A stretch of DNA of 64,000 nt from Paraglaciecola psychrophila 170 (GCF_000347635.1 NC_020514.1:3782001-3846000), one strand, 5' to 3'. Positions 27,927-37,598 are shown, counted from the stretch's first letter. The notes: generated from the letters alone by a model not told the origin. A program made the numbers and translations.

Positions 27927-28730
27927 TTATCGAACATTCTTCAACGTACCCTGATTAAAATCATTGTCCGATAAACCGGTATTAAAATTTATTTGATGGA
28001 TAACTAGCTCAGTACTTTTACCATTTTGCTCATTAAACATTTCAGTCCGCATGGGCCGCCAATACTTATCTAGGTACAAAGTGAATTCATAGTTAACTAA
28101 TTCTTTTAACAAACTATCTTTACGATCATAAAATTCAGCTTTTAATAAACGGTAGTGCTGTTTATCAACCCAGATAATTTGCTTTGAATAACCAGAATCA
28201 TTATCAGTAGGTACTTGTTCCAACACAAAACTGGCCTGTCCATCAAAGGTTGCGTCGCGTAAGTACTTAAATGTATATTTTTCGATTTCGAACGAACTCA
28301 TATCTTCGAATGCAAATTCACTTCCCATAAAGGGGCCTGATTTATTTCGTGAGCGTATGCGTTTCACTTTGCTTAACTTAGGCAGATACATCCATTGGTC
28401 ATCAGGCTCAATTGCATGCGAAAAACTCAAAAACGCAGTGCCTTTTACGTCTAATGGCTGATCAAAAATAGTTAAAGCTTTATCTCCATCATTCGTAATT
28501 TCTAATGACTTCAAACGCATTTTGCGTTCAACTTCATCGCCTTGCGCATTCCGTAAAATCATACTCATTTCGCCAGTACTGTCACCCCAGCCCGAGTCTC
28601 TTAGCTTGCGCTCTTTGGCAATAGCTAGACCTTTGTCTTCAGCAGATTGAGCATAACTACCCAAAGAACATGTCATCAGTATAAAAACCAAGACTACTTT
28701 TGTCACTGATAAAAGGTGGTATCTATTCAT
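27927..28730 (-). CDS. Outer-membrane lipoprotein-sorting (LolA-like) protein
   Basis: This periplasmic protein of 267 residues (ATG at 28730) has a signal peptide ending near LGSYAQS. It has a LolA/LolB-type half-barrel pattern: GEMSMILRNAQGDE, the strand RKMRLKSLEI, FLSFSHAIEPDDQWMYLP, and a C-terminal WRPMRTEMFNEQN. The frame is open upstream to 28763, but the ATG at 28730 overlaps the exporter stop codon by 8 bases, a clear sign of coupled translation. Such proteins accompany MMPL/RND exporters and probably carry a hydrophobic cargo across the periplasm. The cargo is unknown. Confidence 0.82.
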   Translation of the reverse strand: MNRYHLLSVTKVVLVFILMTCSLGSYAQSAEDKGLAIAKERKLRDSGWGDSTGEMSMILRNAQGDEVERKMRLKSLEITNDGDKALTIFDQPLDVKGTAFLSFSHAIEPDDQWMYLPKLSKVKRIRSRNKSGPFMGSEFAFEDMSSFEIEKYTFKYLRDATFDGQASFVLEQVPTDNDSGYSKQIIWVDKQHYRLLKAEFYDRKDSLLKELVNYEFTLYLDKYWRPMRTEMFNEQNGKSTELVIHQINFNTGLSDNDFNQGTLKNVR

Positions 28731-31032
28731 GAATAAGCTCCTGCTTTGTATTTTTTTTATCAAAGGCCATTAAAAATGGTGGTAAAAACAAGAAATCTAC
28801 AGCTAAGGCAACCACTATAATAATACTGGTTAACATGCCCATATCTGAGTTTAAAGCGAATGGTGACAGCATCAGTATTGAAAATCCAGTGGCCAGTACT
28901 AAGGTAGTGATCCATAGTGCCCTTCCCACACTGGCAAACGCATAACGTACACTTTGTTCAGCATCATTTCCAGCCATCCGAGCATGCCGATATTTGCTAA
29001 GAAAATGAACCGTATCATCTACGATAATACCCAGTGTCATGCTGAGTACCACAGATAAACCAAGATTAACTTCTCCAGAGTAAATACCCCAAATGCCAAA
29101 GCCAATACCAGCGGGTAATAAATTGGGTAGCAGGCTAATCACTCCCAATTTGAAAGACTTAAGTGCAAATACCAGAAGGCAAGAAATTAGTATGAGTGCA
29201 ACCAAGGTGCCCTTTAACATACTCGCCATATTGGCTTCGCCAATATGCGCAAACATTAGCCCAGGGCTTGCTACAGTTAACTTCAAGTTAGGTGCATTAG
29301 TTAAGAACCATTGTTGAGCTTTACTTTCTAGCGCAGTTAATTCTTTGCTACCAAGGTTTTTAACCATTGTCATAACACGCGTTGCTGACTTGTTCATATC
29401 TAGTTGATTTGTTAAGTCCAATCCATAAGGCAATGACATTTCATAAAGTAATAAATATTGGGCTGCCAGTTCTCTATCATTTGGCAATAAATAATAGTCA
29501 GGGTCGTCGCCATGCATATTTTTGTTCAAACGTTTAAAAGTATTAGTAATAGTAGAGACGTGATCTATCTCAGGCTGTGCACTAAGCCACTGACTAAATG
29601 CTTCAATTTGTTGCAACGTTTGTGGCTTATTTATTCCTGAATCTTCATTAGTAAAAATCGAAAAGTCTAGATTAATCATCCCACTTAGATGTTTTTGTTG
29701 AAAATCTGTAGATTGCCGAAATTCAGTACTTTTATCAAAATAAGCGGTAGGAACATCATTTAGCTCATTTTTGAATGAGAACCCAATCGCTATAGCAGTT
29801 AACACTAGAGTAAAAGGCAGAATCCGTTTGTGATGCGCAATGACCCATTCGCCAAATCTTTCAGTATTCCCAAGCTTGCTGTTAGATAATTGTTTAGGTA
29901 GCTGTTTCATCGGTAATACCATTATCAGCGCGGGTAAAATAGTCAGCGAAAAAACACACGCAAAAATAACCCCAACAGCTGTTAAGTTACCCAGGTCAGC
30001 TAAAATTGGCACAGCTGCAAAATTAAGAGTTAAAAAGCCAACACCTGTGGTGGCACTGGTGATGAAAATAGGAATTTTATTAAGTGAAAGACTGTAGATT
30101 AGTGCTTGCTTTTTATCTTTGCCTTGGCGCATCGCATACAACATAGTGGATATCACATGAATACAATCAGCTACTGCGAGTGTCATTACCATAGTTGGCA
30201 CATTAACGGTTGCAGTGCTCATGAACATCCCCAACCAACCTGCAATTCCCATCGTTGCCGCGATACTCGAGGTAATCACCACAACTGTCGAAAATGTTCC
30301 CACAGCAGTTTTTAAGAGTAACCACATTATGACAATTATGGTAAGGAACATGAAAGGCACAATAGTAGTGAAGTCGCGCTCAGCAAATGAGGCAAACGAA
30401 TAATTCATTAATACTACTCCGGTATGATAAAAATCATGCTCGGGATATTTTAATTTATATTTGTCGGTTAAAGCTTTTACCGAAGCGGTGATCTTATTCA
30501 CTTCAGCCGTTAAGTCACCGTCAGGCAAATTAACAGAAACATTTATAACCGTGACATCACCCTTTGGGGAAATAAGTTGATTGACTAAATTAGGTTCATT
30601 TAAAGCAACATTTCGAATGTAGGCAAATCTCTCTGGGTCAAGATCAGCCAAGTCGTAGACTAAATCTTCAACGATCATGTCGTCGTCTTCAGCCCATGTA
30701 TGCTGAAAGTTAGTAAGGGAATCAACACGATTAGATAAAGGTGTTTGTTTTGCTTCTTCAGTCATTTCATGAACTAAAGTCAGCGTTTGCAAAGTAAAAA
30801 CGTTACCTGATTTAGGTGCAATAATAATACTAGCGCCATCATTTTTACTAAACGTCTGTTGCATCTCCTCAAATGCCATTAATTGGGGATTTGAGTCTTC
30901 AAAAAAAACTTTGTAATCGCCTCGAAAATAAAGATTTTTAGCACCCAATGCAGTCACAATGATGAGCATAAATCCAATAATAATGACCGTCTTAGGACGA
31001 TTAACTGAAAAGTTTAACCAAGAATTATTCAC
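28723..31032 (-). CDS. MMPL/RND-family exporter
   Basis: This 769-residue inner-membrane protein belongs to the RND superfamily, MMPL branch. It has an N-terminal helix (VIIIGFMLIIVTALGA), a periplasmic domain (about 40-215), then a five-helix bundle with TLAVADCIHVISTML. A second periplasmic domain (about 415-600) and second bundle follow, with SMTLGIIVDDTVHFLSKY, holding the Asp pair expected of the proton relay. These pumps usually export lipids or other hydrophobic molecules. The downstream genes encode a LolA-like carrier and an outer-membrane barrel, which together suggest a route through the whole envelope. Confidence 0.88.
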   Translation of the reverse strand: MNNSWLNFSVNRPKTVIIIGFMLIIVTALGAKNLYFRGDYKVFFEDSNPQLMAFEEMQQTFSKNDGASIIIAPKSGNVFTLQTLTLVHEMTEEAKQTPLSNRVDSLTNFQHTWAEDDDMIVEDLVYDLADLDPERFAYIRNVALNEPNLVNQLISPKGDVTVINVSVNLPDGDLTAEVNKITASVKALTDKYKLKYPEHDFYHTGVVLMNYSFASFAERDFTTIVPFMFLTIIVIMWLLLKTAVGTFSTVVVITSSIAATMGIAGWLGMFMSTATVNVPTMVMTLAVADCIHVISTMLYAMRQGKDKKQALIYSLSLNKIPIFITSATTGVGFLTLNFAAVPILADLGNLTAVGVIFACVFSLTILPALIMVLPMKQLPKQLSNSKLGNTERFGEWVIAHHKRILPFTLVLTAIAIGFSFKNELNDVPTAYFDKSTEFRQSTDFQQKHLSGMINLDFSIFTNEDSGINKPQTLQQIEAFSQWLSAQPEIDHVSTITNTFKRLNKNMHGDDPDYYLLPNDRELAAQYLLLYEMSLPYGLDLTNQLDMNKSATRVMTMVKNLGSKELTALESKAQQWFLTNAPNLKLTVASPGLMFAHIGEANMASMLKGTLVALILISCLLVFALKSFKLGVISLLPNLLPAGIGFGIWGIYSGEVNLGLSVVLSMTLGIIVDDTVHFLSKYRHARMAGNDAEQSVRYAFASVGRALWITTLVLATGFSILMLSPFALNSDMGMLTSIIIVVALAVDFLFLPPFLMAFDKKNTKQELIHE

Positions 31033-31459
31033 TTAGTTCTCCAAGTGTTAAAGTTTACTGGCTGTAAGTATGAACTAATCGACAAAAATTTGGCTGCGTA
31101 GTTGTAGGACCTATTTTATACTCTGATTCTCTACTAAAATACGTGATTACAGATTATCTTTTTAAAATTACAGACTGTATTTGAAGACCATTTTCAGGAC
31201 ATCTTTAGTATATTTTTACTGCCCCAAAGAGCTTATTTATAGTCAATAAAATTAAATAAACAGCATTATTATTAATTTAATGTGCCATTTCAGTTAAATA
31301 ACAATTGTTTATTTAACACTAAAAAAATTTTGCTTTTATAAATTATACCATTGAAAAACATCTACATTTCATCTTTCAGAGATGTTTTTAAAACGTAGAT
31401 TATTAACAAACATACCAAAGAATTTTGATCTTTTTGTGGAAACTAGTATTATAAACTGC
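31033..31459. other. Divergent intergenic region, AT-rich
   Basis: This region separates the exporter cassette (minus) from the acyl-CoA dehydrogenase gene (plus). It is strongly AT-rich, with several T-runs and no gene. Both promoters must lie here, but no box is convincing. Confidence 0.4.
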
Positions 31460-31476
31460 AACTGGTCAGATGAGCG
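31460..31476 (+). promoter_or_regulatory. Possible FadR-like operator half-site
   Basis: The left part AACTGGTCAGA matches the left half of the FadR consensus (AACTGGTCnGACCnGTT); the right half matches poorly. It lies 13 bases before the start codon of the acyl-CoA dehydrogenase, a plausible FadR target in gammaproteobacteria. Confidence 0.3.
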
Positions 31477-31488
31477 GATGAGAAAACA

Positions 31489-33744
31489 ATGAGTATTAGA
31501 ACAAGTCTTAAAAAAGTATTACCTCCTATTTCAATTACTGAGCAAGAAGCCTTAGAAGCGGGTGATGTTTGGTTAGAAGCGTCCATTTATCAGGGCAAAC
31601 CTGACATGCACGCATTGAGAACCATACCAACTGCTAAGCTTAGTGCTGAAGAACAAGCCTTTTTAGACGGCCCGGTAACACAAGTATTGTCGATGATCGA
31701 TGATTTCGCACTGCAGAGCGAAAACCATATTCCAAAAGAGATATTAGACTTTATCTCTGTGAATAAATTCTTTGCCTTAATTATACCGAAACGATTTGGT
31801 GGTTTGGAGTTTTCTCCATATGCCAACTCCACCATAGTAGCTACATTAGCTGCCAAAAGTGGTGCATTAGCAGTAACCGTTATGGTGCCTAATTCTTTAG
31901 GTCCGGGCGAGTTGCTGATGCATTATGGAACGCCTGAACAACAAAACCATTATTTACCTCGCCTAGCTGTGGGAACAGACATTCCATGTTTTGCCTTGAC
32001 TAGCCCAGAAGCAGGTTCCGATGCAGGCGCTATTCCAGACGCAGGTATTGTCACCAAAGGTATGTGGGAAGGTAAAGAAGTCATTGGCCTGAAAGTTTCT
32101 TGGGACAAGCGTTACATTACACTGGCACCCATAGCGACGGTATTAGGCTTGGCATTTAAAGTATTTGATGTAGATGGTCTATTAGGCGACAAGGTTGAAT
32201 TGGGTATTACATGTGCACTCATTCCTAAATCACACCCTGGTGTTGAATTAGGTAATCGCCACGATCCAATGGGCGTAAAGTTCTATAACGGTACTACCCG
32301 CGGTCAAGACGTATTTATTCCAATGGATTTTGTTATCGGTGGACAGAATAATATTGGCCGTGGTTGGCAGATGCTGGTCGCTTGTTTAGGTGCTGGTCGA
32401 GGTATTTCACTCCCAGCCATGGGCGTAGCTTCAGCACAAACAGCGCTTAAGTCTACTGCTGAATATTCCTTTATTCGTGAACAATTTGGGGTACCCATTG
32501 GTCGCTTCGAAGGTATTCAAGAAGAGTTGGCCGATATTGCCGGTAAAACATTTGTACTTGAAGCAATGCGAGTGTTAACCACTGAGGGGTTAAATCAAGG
32601 TCTTATCCCAGGTGTCGTTACCGCTATAGCTAAATACCATATGACAGAATTAGGCCGTGATGTGGTCAACACTGCGATGGATATTCAAGCAGGTAAAGCG
32701 ATTCAACGTGGACCTCAAAATACATTAGCAAGCGCATATGTCGCGTTACCTATCGCGATAACTGTTGAGGGCGCAAATATTCTGACACGTAGCTTAATGA
32801 TATTTGGCCAAGGCACTATGCGTTGTCATCCACATCTTAAAGAAATGGTTGAGCTAATTCATAGTAATGAGCAAGATGCCGATTCGAAATTTAACAAAGT
32901 ATTAGGCAAAACCGTTGCTTTTAGTGTCAAAAATGCTTTCCGTAGTTTGTCAAAAAGCTACCTGCCCTTCACACGTGGAGCTCAGTCAGCATTACCAGAA
33001 GTGCGTAAATACGAAAAACGTATGAATGCTCTTTCTGCAAAACTAGCACCAATGGCTGATTTGTCACTACTTGTTCTAGCGGGTGATTTGAAGAAGGCTG
33101 AAATGTTATCTGCACGTCTTGGCGATGTAATGAGTTACATGTACGCATCCATGGCTGTCGTCCGGTTTTATGAACAGCGCGTTGAGAGTCGTAAAGAAGC
33201 ATTGCCATACTTTGAATATGCTATTCAATGGTGTTTAAACAAAGGCGAAACCGCACTGAATGAGTTTATTGTGAATTTCCCAAACACGGCTGTTCGCGGC
33301 TTAATGCGTGTATTAACGAATACATACACCACTGCTGTTACAGGTATTTCAGATGACTTAAAACGTAAATTGTCTGAAGCTTCTATGCAAGACACCAGCA
33401 TCAAAGCACAGTTAACGCATTTAGTTAAAGTTATCCCAGGGGATGGAAATGATATCAACGAGCAAGCATTTAAGGCTAAACATGCAGTAATGCCACAACT
33501 CAAAAAGGTTCAAAAAGCTTTGCGCAAGACACCTGTAGTGCCTTTCATTTCTTTTGAGCATGCCGTTGGTAAATTGCAAGAAGCCGGTGAATTGACTTCA
33601 CAGGAAGTTGCGTTAGTTATCGAATACAATGAAAAACGTAAGTTAGCTATCCGTGTTGATGAGTTTACTTTTGATATGGATTTGTTAGATAGCAATCTAG
33701 AGCTTGTAGACGAAAAAGAAACAGCAAGGGCAAACGCTGCGTAA
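31489..33744 (+). CDS. Acyl-CoA dehydrogenase, FadE type
   Basis: This is a 751-residue flavin-dependent dehydrogenase of fatty-acid beta-oxidation. The acyl-CoA dehydrogenase core spans about residues 60-460, with KFFALIIPKRFGGLEFSPYA, VMVPNSLGPGELL, the FAD/substrate motif CFALTSPEAGSDAGAIPD, and GCGRG-like turn GAGRGISLPAMGVAS. A C-terminal DUF1974 region follows, characteristic of the FadE branch. It lacks the N-terminal membrane segment of E. coli FadE. It stands alone, with a terminator on the far side, and may be regulated by fatty acids through the FadR-like site noted upstream. Confidence 0.92.
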   Translation: MSIRTSLKKVLPPISITEQEALEAGDVWLEASIYQGKPDMHALRTIPTAKLSAEEQAFLDGPVTQVLSMIDDFALQSENHIPKEILDFISVNKFFALIIPKRFGGLEFSPYANSTIVATLAAKSGALAVTVMVPNSLGPGELLMHYGTPEQQNHYLPRLAVGTDIPCFALTSPEAGSDAGAIPDAGIVTKGMWEGKEVIGLKVSWDKRYITLAPIATVLGLAFKVFDVDGLLGDKVELGITCALIPKSHPGVELGNRHDPMGVKFYNGTTRGQDVFIPMDFVIGGQNNIGRGWQMLVACLGAGRGISLPAMGVASAQTALKSTAEYSFIREQFGVPIGRFEGIQEELADIAGKTFVLEAMRVLTTEGLNQGLIPGVVTAIAKYHMTELGRDVVNTAMDIQAGKAIQRGPQNTLASAYVALPIAITVEGANILTRSLMIFGQGTMRCHPHLKEMVELIHSNEQDADSKFNKVLGKTVAFSVKNAFRSLSKSYLPFTRGAQSALPEVRKYEKRMNALSAKLAPMADLSLLVLAGDLKKAEMLSARLGDVMSYMYASMAVVRFYEQRVESRKEALPYFEYAIQWCLNKGETALNEFIVNFPNTAVRGLMRVLTNTYTTAVTGISDDLKRKLSEASMQDTSIKAQLTHLVKVIPGDGNDINEQAFKAKHAVMPQLKKVQKALRKTPVVPFISFEHAVGKLQEAGELTSQEVALVIEYNEKRKLAIRVDEFTFDMDLLDSNLELVDEKETARANAA

Positions 33745-33772
33745 ACTCTAAGACAGAGTGATTTAAAAACAA

Positions 33773-33802
33773 AAACCGGAGTTGAAATATCAACTCCGGT
33801 TT
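33773..33802 (-). terminator. Terminator, mainly for the minus-strand catabolic operon
   Basis: A perfect 13-bp stem (AAACCGGAGTTGA / TCAACTCCGGTTT) with an AATA loop lies between two convergent genes. On the minus strand it is followed by TTTTTGTTTTT, a good tail for the SDR operon. On the plus strand the tail is weak, so it also stops the acyl-CoA dehydrogenase transcript only in part. Confidence 0.85.
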
Positions 33803-33843
33803 CTAAATATAAAACCTTTAACCACTTAAATTTATAAGAGTTG

Positions 33844-34590
33844 TTAGGACATAAACCTTCCACCGCTGATTTGAATCACTTCACCTGTAATCCAAGACGA
33901 ATCTTCAGAAGCTAAAAATAAAGCCAAGCTAGCGATGTCTTGAGGTTGACCTAGTCGTTTTAATGGGGTTTGCCCAATAATCTCGTCCTCACGTTTAAAT
34001 AAACCTGCCTCAATGTACAAATCGGTTTCAACTGCACCAGGTGCGATGGCATTAACTCGAATACCTTTGTCACCCAACTCTGCCGCATAACACTTAGTTA
34101 ATGTATTTATGGCAGCTTTGGTAGCAGAGTAGATGCTGCCCCCTGCCCCACCTTTTGCAGCGATCGAGCTGATATTGATAATGACACTGCCAGTTGGCAT
34201 GATGGCTGATACTTTTTGAGTTAAAAATATTGGTCCGAATACGTTTAGTTCAAACTGTTTCTTAGTGTCAGCAAGGGTGATATCCTGCAAGCGTTCAAGT
34301 GTCGCCCATCCGGCATTATTGACTAAAATATCAACCCCGCCAAATGCCGTGCATGCCTGCTCAACTAACGTATCAATACCACTTTGTTGACTAACATCTG
34401 CCTGAACGGCTATCGCCAATCCACCTTGTTTAATAATATCAGCAACAATGACATCAGCTTTTTCTTGGCTATTAAGGTAATTCACTACAACCTTCGCACC
34501 TTGCGCTGCAAACTCTCGAGCAACACACGCACCAATACCTCTAGAGCCACCAGTCACAATAGCCACTTTGTCCTGTAATTTCATAGACAA
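33844..34590 (-). CDS. SDR-family oxidoreductase of the catabolic operon
   Basis: This 248-residue classical SDR has TGGSRGIGACVA (about 13-24), VNNAGWA, the catalytic Ser in INISSIAAKGG and YSATKAA (about 150), then NAIAPGAVETDLY and the tail ITGEVIQISGGRF. It resembles 3-ketoacyl-ACP reductase-like dehydrogenases, a group that often acts on hydroxy acids or sugars in catabolic operons. It starts 2 bases after the enolase-superfamily gene and is the last gene of the four-gene minus-strand operon. The substrate is probably the product of the upstream dehydratase or aldolase; this is inference. Confidence 0.85.
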   Translation of the reverse strand: MSMKLQDKVAIVTGGSRGIGACVAREFAAQGAKVVVNYLNSQEKADVIVADIIKQGGLAIAVQADVSQQSGIDTLVEQACTAFGGVDILVNNAGWATLERLQDITLADTKKQFELNVFGPIFLTQKVSAIMPTGSVIINISSIAAKGGAGGSIYSATKAAINTLTKCYAAELGDKGIRVNAIAPGAVETDLYIEAGLFKREDEIIGQTPLKRLGQPQDIASLALFLASEDSSWITGEVIQISGGRFMS

Positions 34591-34592
34591 CC

Positions 34593-35768
34593 TTATTTCA
34601 CTTCCATATTAGGTGAGCGATAAACAATTTTGTCATTTAACTCAATACCCAGTCCAGGCACTTCAGTTACTTCAAAAAAACCATTAACCGGCTGTGGATC
34701 TTGAATGCATAATTCTCTGTTCCAATCTTTGATAGCATAGGTGTGATGCTCATGAATTAAGAAATTAGGAATGGCTGTTTCAAGATGCAAACTAGCGGCA
34801 GTAGCAACCGGGCCACCACAAACATGGGCTTGTATTCTTACGTCATAGACATCTGCATAGTCACAGACTTTTTTAGCCTCGGTGAAACCGCCACACAGAC
34901 CAATATCAGGTTGCAATACATCAAGAGATTGATCTTCCAGATAGGGACGCACTCCCCAACGATTATATAAGCGTTCACCACCCGCAATTGGAACATTGAC
35001 TCGTTTAGACACTTTATCATGAAGCTTGGAGTTCAAATAATTGACAGGTTCTTCATAGAACAAACAGCCGATATCTTCAGCCATTTCACCTAATTGAATA
35101 GCAGTAGAAACCCCCGGTAAACTATGACATTCAAATATAATGTCTACGTCGTCACCCACAGCATCACGGATAGCCTGCAAACGGGCTTTAAATAAACGCA
35201 GTTCTGGTTGTGTAAATAATTTGGTCCGATCAAAATGAGTCGCGCCATATTTATCATAAACAATAGGATCGACTTTTACTGCGTCGTACCCCTCTGCTAC
35301 CGCTTTTTCTGCTGCCTTGCCGTAATCAACAGGATCGTTGAGTCTGGTGACTTCTTTATCCCAGTCAAACTGGAGTTGACTCGCGTAGGTTCTAAGTTTC
35401 TCGTTGGTCTTACCGCCAAGTAATTGATATACAGGCACACCTAAAGCTTTGCCGCGAATGTCCCATAATGCAGTATCTATGGCGCTCATCGCTGCATATA
35501 TAATCGGTCCACCGCCTAAGCCCCAGAAGCTTTCACGCAACATACGGCTCCACAACGCTTCAGTTTGAAAGGGATCCCAACCAATTAACATGGCTTCGGC
35601 AATCTCTTTAATCATATGTGCAGCAGCGCTATGGCCTAAGTCATAAGCCAATCCCGCTTCACCTACACCTGAAATACCCTCGTCGGTATGAATACGTACA
35701 AAAACTGGATTCCATCCAGCACGTTTAGGGCACTCAATGTCAAAAATTTCAACACGGTTAATTTTCAT
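34593..35768 (-). CDS. Mandelate racemase/muconate lactonizing family protein, probable sugar-acid dehydratase
   Basis: This 391-residue enolase-superfamily enzyme has an N-terminal capping domain (VFVRIHTDEGISGVGEAGL, GGGPIIYAAMSAIDTALWDI). The barrel has the base-bearing strand AVKVDP, metal ligands in IIFECHS, YEEPV and AGGERL, and the Asp-His dyad in LQPDIG and QAHVCGG. This is the mandelate-racemase/galactonate-dehydratase subgroup, whose members mostly dehydrate aldonic acids to 2-keto-3-deoxy acids. The operon also holds a class II aldolase and an SDR, which fit downstream steps. The exact acid cannot be read from the sequence. Confidence 0.88.
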   Translation of the reverse strand: MKINRVEIFDIECPKRAGWNPVFVRIHTDEGISGVGEAGLAYDLGHSAAAHMIKEIAEAMLIGWDPFQTEALWSRMLRESFWGLGGGPIIYAAMSAIDTALWDIRGKALGVPVYQLLGGKTNEKLRTYASQLQFDWDKEVTRLNDPVDYGKAAEKAVAEGYDAVKVDPIVYDKYGATHFDRTKLFTQPELRLFKARLQAIRDAVGDDVDIIFECHSLPGVSTAIQLGEMAEDIGCLFYEEPVNYLNSKLHDKVSKRVNVPIAGGERLYNRWGVRPYLEDQSLDVLQPDIGLCGGFTEAKKVCDYADVYDVRIQAHVCGGPVATAASLHLETAIPNFLIHEHHTYAIKDWNRELCIQDPQPVNGFFEVTEVPGLGIELNDKIVYRSPNMEVK

Positions 35769-35823
35769 GTGTTTTTCCTATTTTGTAATTTATTAGATAT
35801 CGGTTGAAACCCAAAAGATTAGA

Positions 35824-36603
35824 CTATTCACAAAATGTGGGGTCAAGCTTGTAAGCTCGTCTAAGCATCGCAGGCCAAGCTTTTTGACCACCTGTTTCGC
35901 CGCTATGCACAATATTTGCCTGGCCATAGATACCGTCGACAATAGATTGTGGAATTTCAATAACCGTTTGACCACTTTGCATCAACTCCATTTGAATTTC
36001 GCAGGCTCTTTGCAAGTCATAAAAACGCATAAACGCATCGCCTACCGTCGCACCTAAAGTGAGTCCACCATGATTATGCAGTAGCATATGATTGGTCTGT
36101 CCAAGGTCAGTTTGTAAGCGAGACTTTTCAGCATCATCCACGGCTAACCCTTCATAACCGTGATAACTTAACGAAGATAGCGAAAACATCGCATATTGGC
36201 TCCAAGGTTTTAATCCACCTTGCACTGTTGCCACACTAATGGTTGCTTTGGTATGTAAATGAATCACACATTGTGCATCGTGCCTTACTTCATGAATGGC
36301 ACTGTGTATAGTAAAACCAGCAGGGTTAATTTGATAGGGTGAACCGTCTAAAATATTGCCCTGCAAATCAACCTTGATCAGATTTGAAGCGCTTACCTCG
36401 TCAAACATTAATCCAAACGCATTCACCAAATAATGTTCGGTATTCGGCACTCTTGCCGACAAATGGGTATAAATAAGGTCTCCCCAGCGATGCTCAGCCA
36501 CTAACCTATAACATGCAGCTAAATCGACTCGCGTTTGCCATTCCTGCTGCGAAACCATGTTTTTTATACTGAATTTTTCGAGTTCAAACACCTTACCTTC
36601 CAT
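35824..36603 (-). CDS. Class II aldolase/adducin family protein
   Basis: This 259-residue protein has the class II (zinc-dependent) aldolase fold. Metal-binding histidines are seen in IHLHTKA and LLHNHGG, and the N-terminal GDLIYTHLSARVP is typical of the family. These enzymes split or epimerise phosphorylated or free sugar-like substrates; some members of this longer subgroup have unknown activity. An internal Met at residue 16 is an alternative start. It lies between the PhyH dioxygenase and the enolase-superfamily gene with gaps of about 55 bases, so it is part of one operon. Confidence 0.85.
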   Translation of the reverse strand: MEGKVFELEKFSIKNMVSQQEWQTRVDLAACYRLVAEHRWGDLIYTHLSARVPNTEHYLVNAFGLMFDEVSASNLIKVDLQGNILDGSPYQINPAGFTIHSAIHEVRHDAQCVIHLHTKATISVATVQGGLKPWSQYAMFSLSSLSYHGYEGLAVDDAEKSRLQTDLGQTNHMLLHNHGGLTLGATVGDAFMRFYDLQRACEIQMELMQSGQTVIEIPQSIVDGIYGQANIVHSGETGGQKAWPAMLRRAYKLDPTFCE

Positions 36604-36657
36604 TTATTTAATTGTCTTGACTAATAGACTTATCAGCGAATAAATTTGACGTATATA

Positions 36658-37485
36658 CTACAGCAGACTTGGCTCAGCTTGCAGCCAATTTTCTTTGGCA
36701 TAATCCGTATTTGCACAGGTCATGTGTAAGGTAAAGGCATGTCGCGATTTGTCAGATAGATTTGGCGCACTGAAGTGAGGTAACAATCCATTAAATACCA
36801 CTAGCGTGCCTTTCTTAACTTCTAGAGGTTTAGCACTGTCGTCATCAGGCCACGGCATATTATGTAAGGTTCTTAACTCAGTGCTGTCATCAGGATAACG
36901 CAAAAACTGTTCTTTTAATGGCATAGCAGCTCCGCCCGATTGTACCTGAAGGCAACCATTTAGCAGCGAGGCATCTTCTACCGCTAACCAAAATGTAATA
37001 ACAGAAATAGGTGACGTAAAAAAGTAGCTGGCGTCTTGATGCCAACGAATAACACCACCAATTTTAGGTTGTTTAAAAATATACATAGATTGGTGAATTT
37101 GAGGCCTAGCTAAACCTAAGTCCAGCGCAATGTCTGTGATCTTATCGCTATGACTAAACTCTTTAAATACTGGGTCCAATTGATGCAAAGCATGGCCAAT
37201 TTTATTTATACTCAGTGACTTATCTTGATTAAGCGCACCTTCTTCATTAAACGCATCTTCTTCAAAAAAACACCTAACTTTATCGCCAGAGGATAAAAAA
37301 TAGTCATCACGGGTTTTGCTATGATCTTCAGTAGAAAACACAGTTCGGGTAGAATTTGGGTCAAAGTCAGCCACTATTTCATTCGCAGCATTTTTTAACA
37401 AACTCATCGACTCTGAAGAAAAGTACTGCTCGAGCACTAAATAACCTGTTTGTTGATAAGATTTTATTTGTTCTGTTGTAAGCAT
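36658..37485 (-). CDS. Phytanoyl-CoA dioxygenase (PhyH) family protein
   Basis: This 275-residue non-heme iron, 2-oxoglutarate-dependent oxygenase opens with the family's TEQIKSYQQTGYLVLEQYF. The iron ligands are His and Asp in RWHQDASYF and His in LLPHFSAPN, with the 2-oxoglutarate-binding Arg in DKSRHAF. LNGCLQVQSGG is the conserved strand that precedes the third ligand. Family members hydroxylate small molecules or cleave groups such as methyl ethers and phosphonates. It is the first gene of the operon with aldolase, enolase-family enzyme and SDR, so it may perform the entry step. Confidence 0.87.
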   Translation of the reverse strand: MLTTEQIKSYQQTGYLVLEQYFSSESMSLLKNAANEIVADFDPNSTRTVFSTEDHSKTRDDYFLSSGDKVRCFFEEDAFNEEGALNQDKSLSINKIGHALHQLDPVFKEFSHSDKITDIALDLGLARPQIHQSMYIFKQPKIGGVIRWHQDASYFFTSPISVITFWLAVEDASLLNGCLQVQSGGAAMPLKEQFLRYPDDSTELRTLHNMPWPDDDSAKPLEVKKGTLVVFNGLLPHFSAPNLSDKSRHAFTLHMTCANTDYAKENWLQAEPSLL

Positions 37486-37598
37486 TTAAGTGTCTCGAAC
37501 GACTTAGAAATAGGATCCTAATTAGGCAAGCAAGATGGCTTATATAAAACAAAAATTCAAGTAACTTGTACCTAAGACATCTATCAAAATGTTTACTC

